Below are positions 62,856-64,000 of a DNA stretch of 64,000 nucleotides, in pieces (position 1 is the stretch's first letter; the number at the start of each line of letters is the position of its first letter). The stretch comes from Streptomyces sp. RPA4-2 (GTDB lineage Bacteria; Actinomycetota; Actinomycetes; Streptomycetales; Streptomycetaceae), in assembly GCF_012273515.2 (NCBI RefSeq), contig NZ_CP050975.2, positions 3,038,001-3,102,000 of the forward strand. The letters run 5' to 3'. The notes under the pieces are model-generated. The model did no database searches. It saw nothing but the letters and a program-made list of their open reading frames with translations, and was not told the DNA's origin. The position numbers were made by a program, and so were the translations under genes.

Positions 62856-63605
62856 ATGGCCCAGCGGCGCGTGGTGGTGTCCGGTGGCGGCACCGGGATC
62901 GGCCTGGCGACGGCGGAGGCGTTCGCCGCGGACGGGGATCGGCTGGTGCTCCTCGGCCGCCGCGAGGAGGTGCTGCGCAAGGCGGCCGACACACTGAACA
63001 GCCGGTTCGGGGAGTCGGCGGCGACCTGGTGCGCGGCGGACCTCTCCGACCCCGAACAGGTCGGCACGGTGCGGGACTTCATCACGGCGGACGAGGCTCC
63101 GGTGGACGTGCTCGTGGCCAACGCGGGCGGCAACGTGGCCGCCGCGCACGACGGCACCCTCGCCTCCGTCGCGGACGGCTACCGCCGCAACTTCGACGCC
63201 AACGTCCTGACCGCGGTGCTGCTCACCGAGGCCCTGCTCCCGCACATCCGCAGGCCCGGCGGGCGCATCGTGCAGCTCTCCTCCATCGCCTCGCTGCGCG
63301 GCCCGGGGTCGTACGGCGGCTCCAAGGCCTGGATCAACACGTACACCTACGACCTCGCCCAGCGCGTCGGCCCCGAGGGCATCACCGTCAACGCGGTCGC
63401 CCCCGGCTTCGTCGGCGACACGGAGTTCTTCGGCGACCGCGCGACCCCGGAGTTCGTGGCGTCGCGGGTCGCGCAGTCCCTGACGGGGCAGCCGGGACAC
63501 CCCTCGGAGATCGCCGCGGCCGTCCGCTACGTCGCGTCGCCCGAGGCGGCGTATCTGACGGGGCAGCTGCTGCACATCAACGGCGGGGCGGCACTGGGGC
63601 GCTGA
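62856..63605 (+). CDS. short-chain dehydrogenase/reductase
   Basis: The 249-residue SDR uses NAD(P). Cofactor motif VVVSGGGTGIGLATAEAFAA lies at the N-terminus (TGxxxGxG variant), with VLVANAGGN, catalytic Ser in VQLSSIASLRG, and the YxxxK motif in GSYGGSKAWIN. LTGQLLHINGGAALG ends the protein. ATG 62856 lies 10 bases after GAGGA; GTG 62850, 4 bases away, is an alternative. A longer frame to 62778 is not supported by a ribosome-binding site. Substrate is unknown. Confidence 0.9.
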   Translation: MAQRRVVVSGGGTGIGLATAEAFAADGDRLVLLGRREEVLRKAADTLNSRFGESAATWCAADLSDPEQVGTVRDFITADEAPVDVLVANAGGNVAAAHDGTLASVADGYRRNFDANVLTAVLLTEALLPHIRRPGGRIVQLSSIASLRGPGSYGGSKAWINTYTYDLAQRVGPEGITVNAVAPGFVGDTEFFGDRATPEFVASRVAQSLTGQPGHPSEIAAAVRYVASPEAAYLTGQLLHINGGAALGR

Positions 63606-64000
63606 GGCGTGCTGCGGGCGTCCCCGCCGTCGCCGGTGGCGAGGGCCGCGAGCCGGCCGGTGGACGCGTCCGCGAGCCGCCCGACGAGCTGCCGTGCGAC
63701 GCCGAGCGAGCCGACGGAGGGGTAACCGACCAGGTACAGGGGTTTGTGACGCCGCGTTCACCAGTTGGGGCGAGCCCGGCCCTGTCGCCCCGCCCCTCCC
63801 GGGGAGGTGGACTCGGCTGCCCTCCGGACGGGCGTGGGCGCGCGTGGATGCCGGATCATCCGACCGCCGTCCCGCACACCGTCACCGAAGGCCGTGCGGC
63901 CGCCGACGGGGGTCCGTGGGGATCCGCCGGGCCGTGGGTCGGCCGTCCGTGCGCGGGTGGGCCGCCTGGTCCTGGTCCGGATGGATGAATGGGGACCGCC
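63606..64000. other. 395-base stretch without a supported gene
   Basis: No start, ribosome-binding site or domain pattern could be supported. A minus-strand frame at about 63640-63740 reads LYLVGYPSVGSLGVARQLVG, which looks coding-like but has a stop just upstream (about 63757); it may be an eroded gene end. The right part is GC-rich without repeats that I recognise. Confidence 0.5.

Noticed and set aside
63640..63760. A minus-strand frame reading LYLVGYPSVGSLGVARQLVG
   Set aside because: It has plausible composition but a stop immediately upstream and no start; too short to call. Sequence beyond the window does not help because the frame closes inside it.

Overview
The window is chromosomal DNA from a streptomycete. 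GC content is very high with strong third-position GC bias, intergenic spaces are short, GTG starts are common, and many promoters look leaderless (a TANNNT box 6-7 bases before the start codon). From memory, the gene order follows the Streptomyces coelicolor core between aceE1 (SCO2371) and mbl (SCO2451), interrupted by strain-specific genes. No tRNA, rRNA, insertion sequence, prophage or CRISPR array was seen.

Layout. 1-5.8 kb: 3' part of pyruvate dehydrogenase aceE, a voltage-gated-type K+ channel, and a divergent MFS exporter/TetR pair. 5.9-11.8 kb: alpha/beta hydrolase, DUF4429/SHOCT protein, a MerR-aldo/keto reductase operon with a palindromic operator, GNAT, serine beta-lactamase-like hydrolase, pirin. 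11.9-17.5 kb: fatty acid synthase locus fasR-fabD-fabH-acpP-fabF and DUF3145. 17.8-32.4 kb: secreted SGNH lipoprotein, galM, GH3 glycosidase/TetR, RidA, hydroxyacid dehydrogenase/LysR, a secreted pyroglutamyl-peptidase-like protein without the expected Cys, an EI24 membrane protein, a 5'-truncated M14 carboxypeptidase remnant, ohr, and an MDR oxidoreductase/MarR pair.

32.4-42.2 kb: a long-hairpin repeat cluster and a frameshifted membrane protein gene precede a sugar-acid operon: a DgoD-like dehydratase, a zinc dehydrogenase, a U32-like barrel protein, a ChvE-GguA-GguB-type sugar ABC importer and a secreted mutarotase. A secreted GH35 beta-galactosidase (47.6 kb) and an IclR/SMP-30 lactonase operon (50.7-52.4 kb) lie further right. 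The IclR gene and the dehydratase operon share an identical 13-base promoter motif. This suggests one dispersed regulon for oxidative, non-phosphorylative breakdown of an aldose released outside the cell. Between these parts sit a HisC-like aminotransferase with a Met/Pro tail, a rifampicin monooxygenase (rox) with a rifamycin-associated element upstream, and an RsbW-like ATPase / XRE / double-DUF397 module.

52.5-64 kb: a hypothetical gene, an ATP-grasp protein, an MAB_1171c-type membrane protein with an ImmA/IrrE-type metalloprotease, matB with a fused acetyl-CoA carboxylase carboxyltransferase (malonyl-CoA supply), the MreB paralogue mbl, a GAF histidine kinase with a degraded ATPase domain, and an SDR. 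A recurring oddity is in-frame minisatellites: short tandem repeats inserted without frameshift in at least five otherwise conserved proteins.
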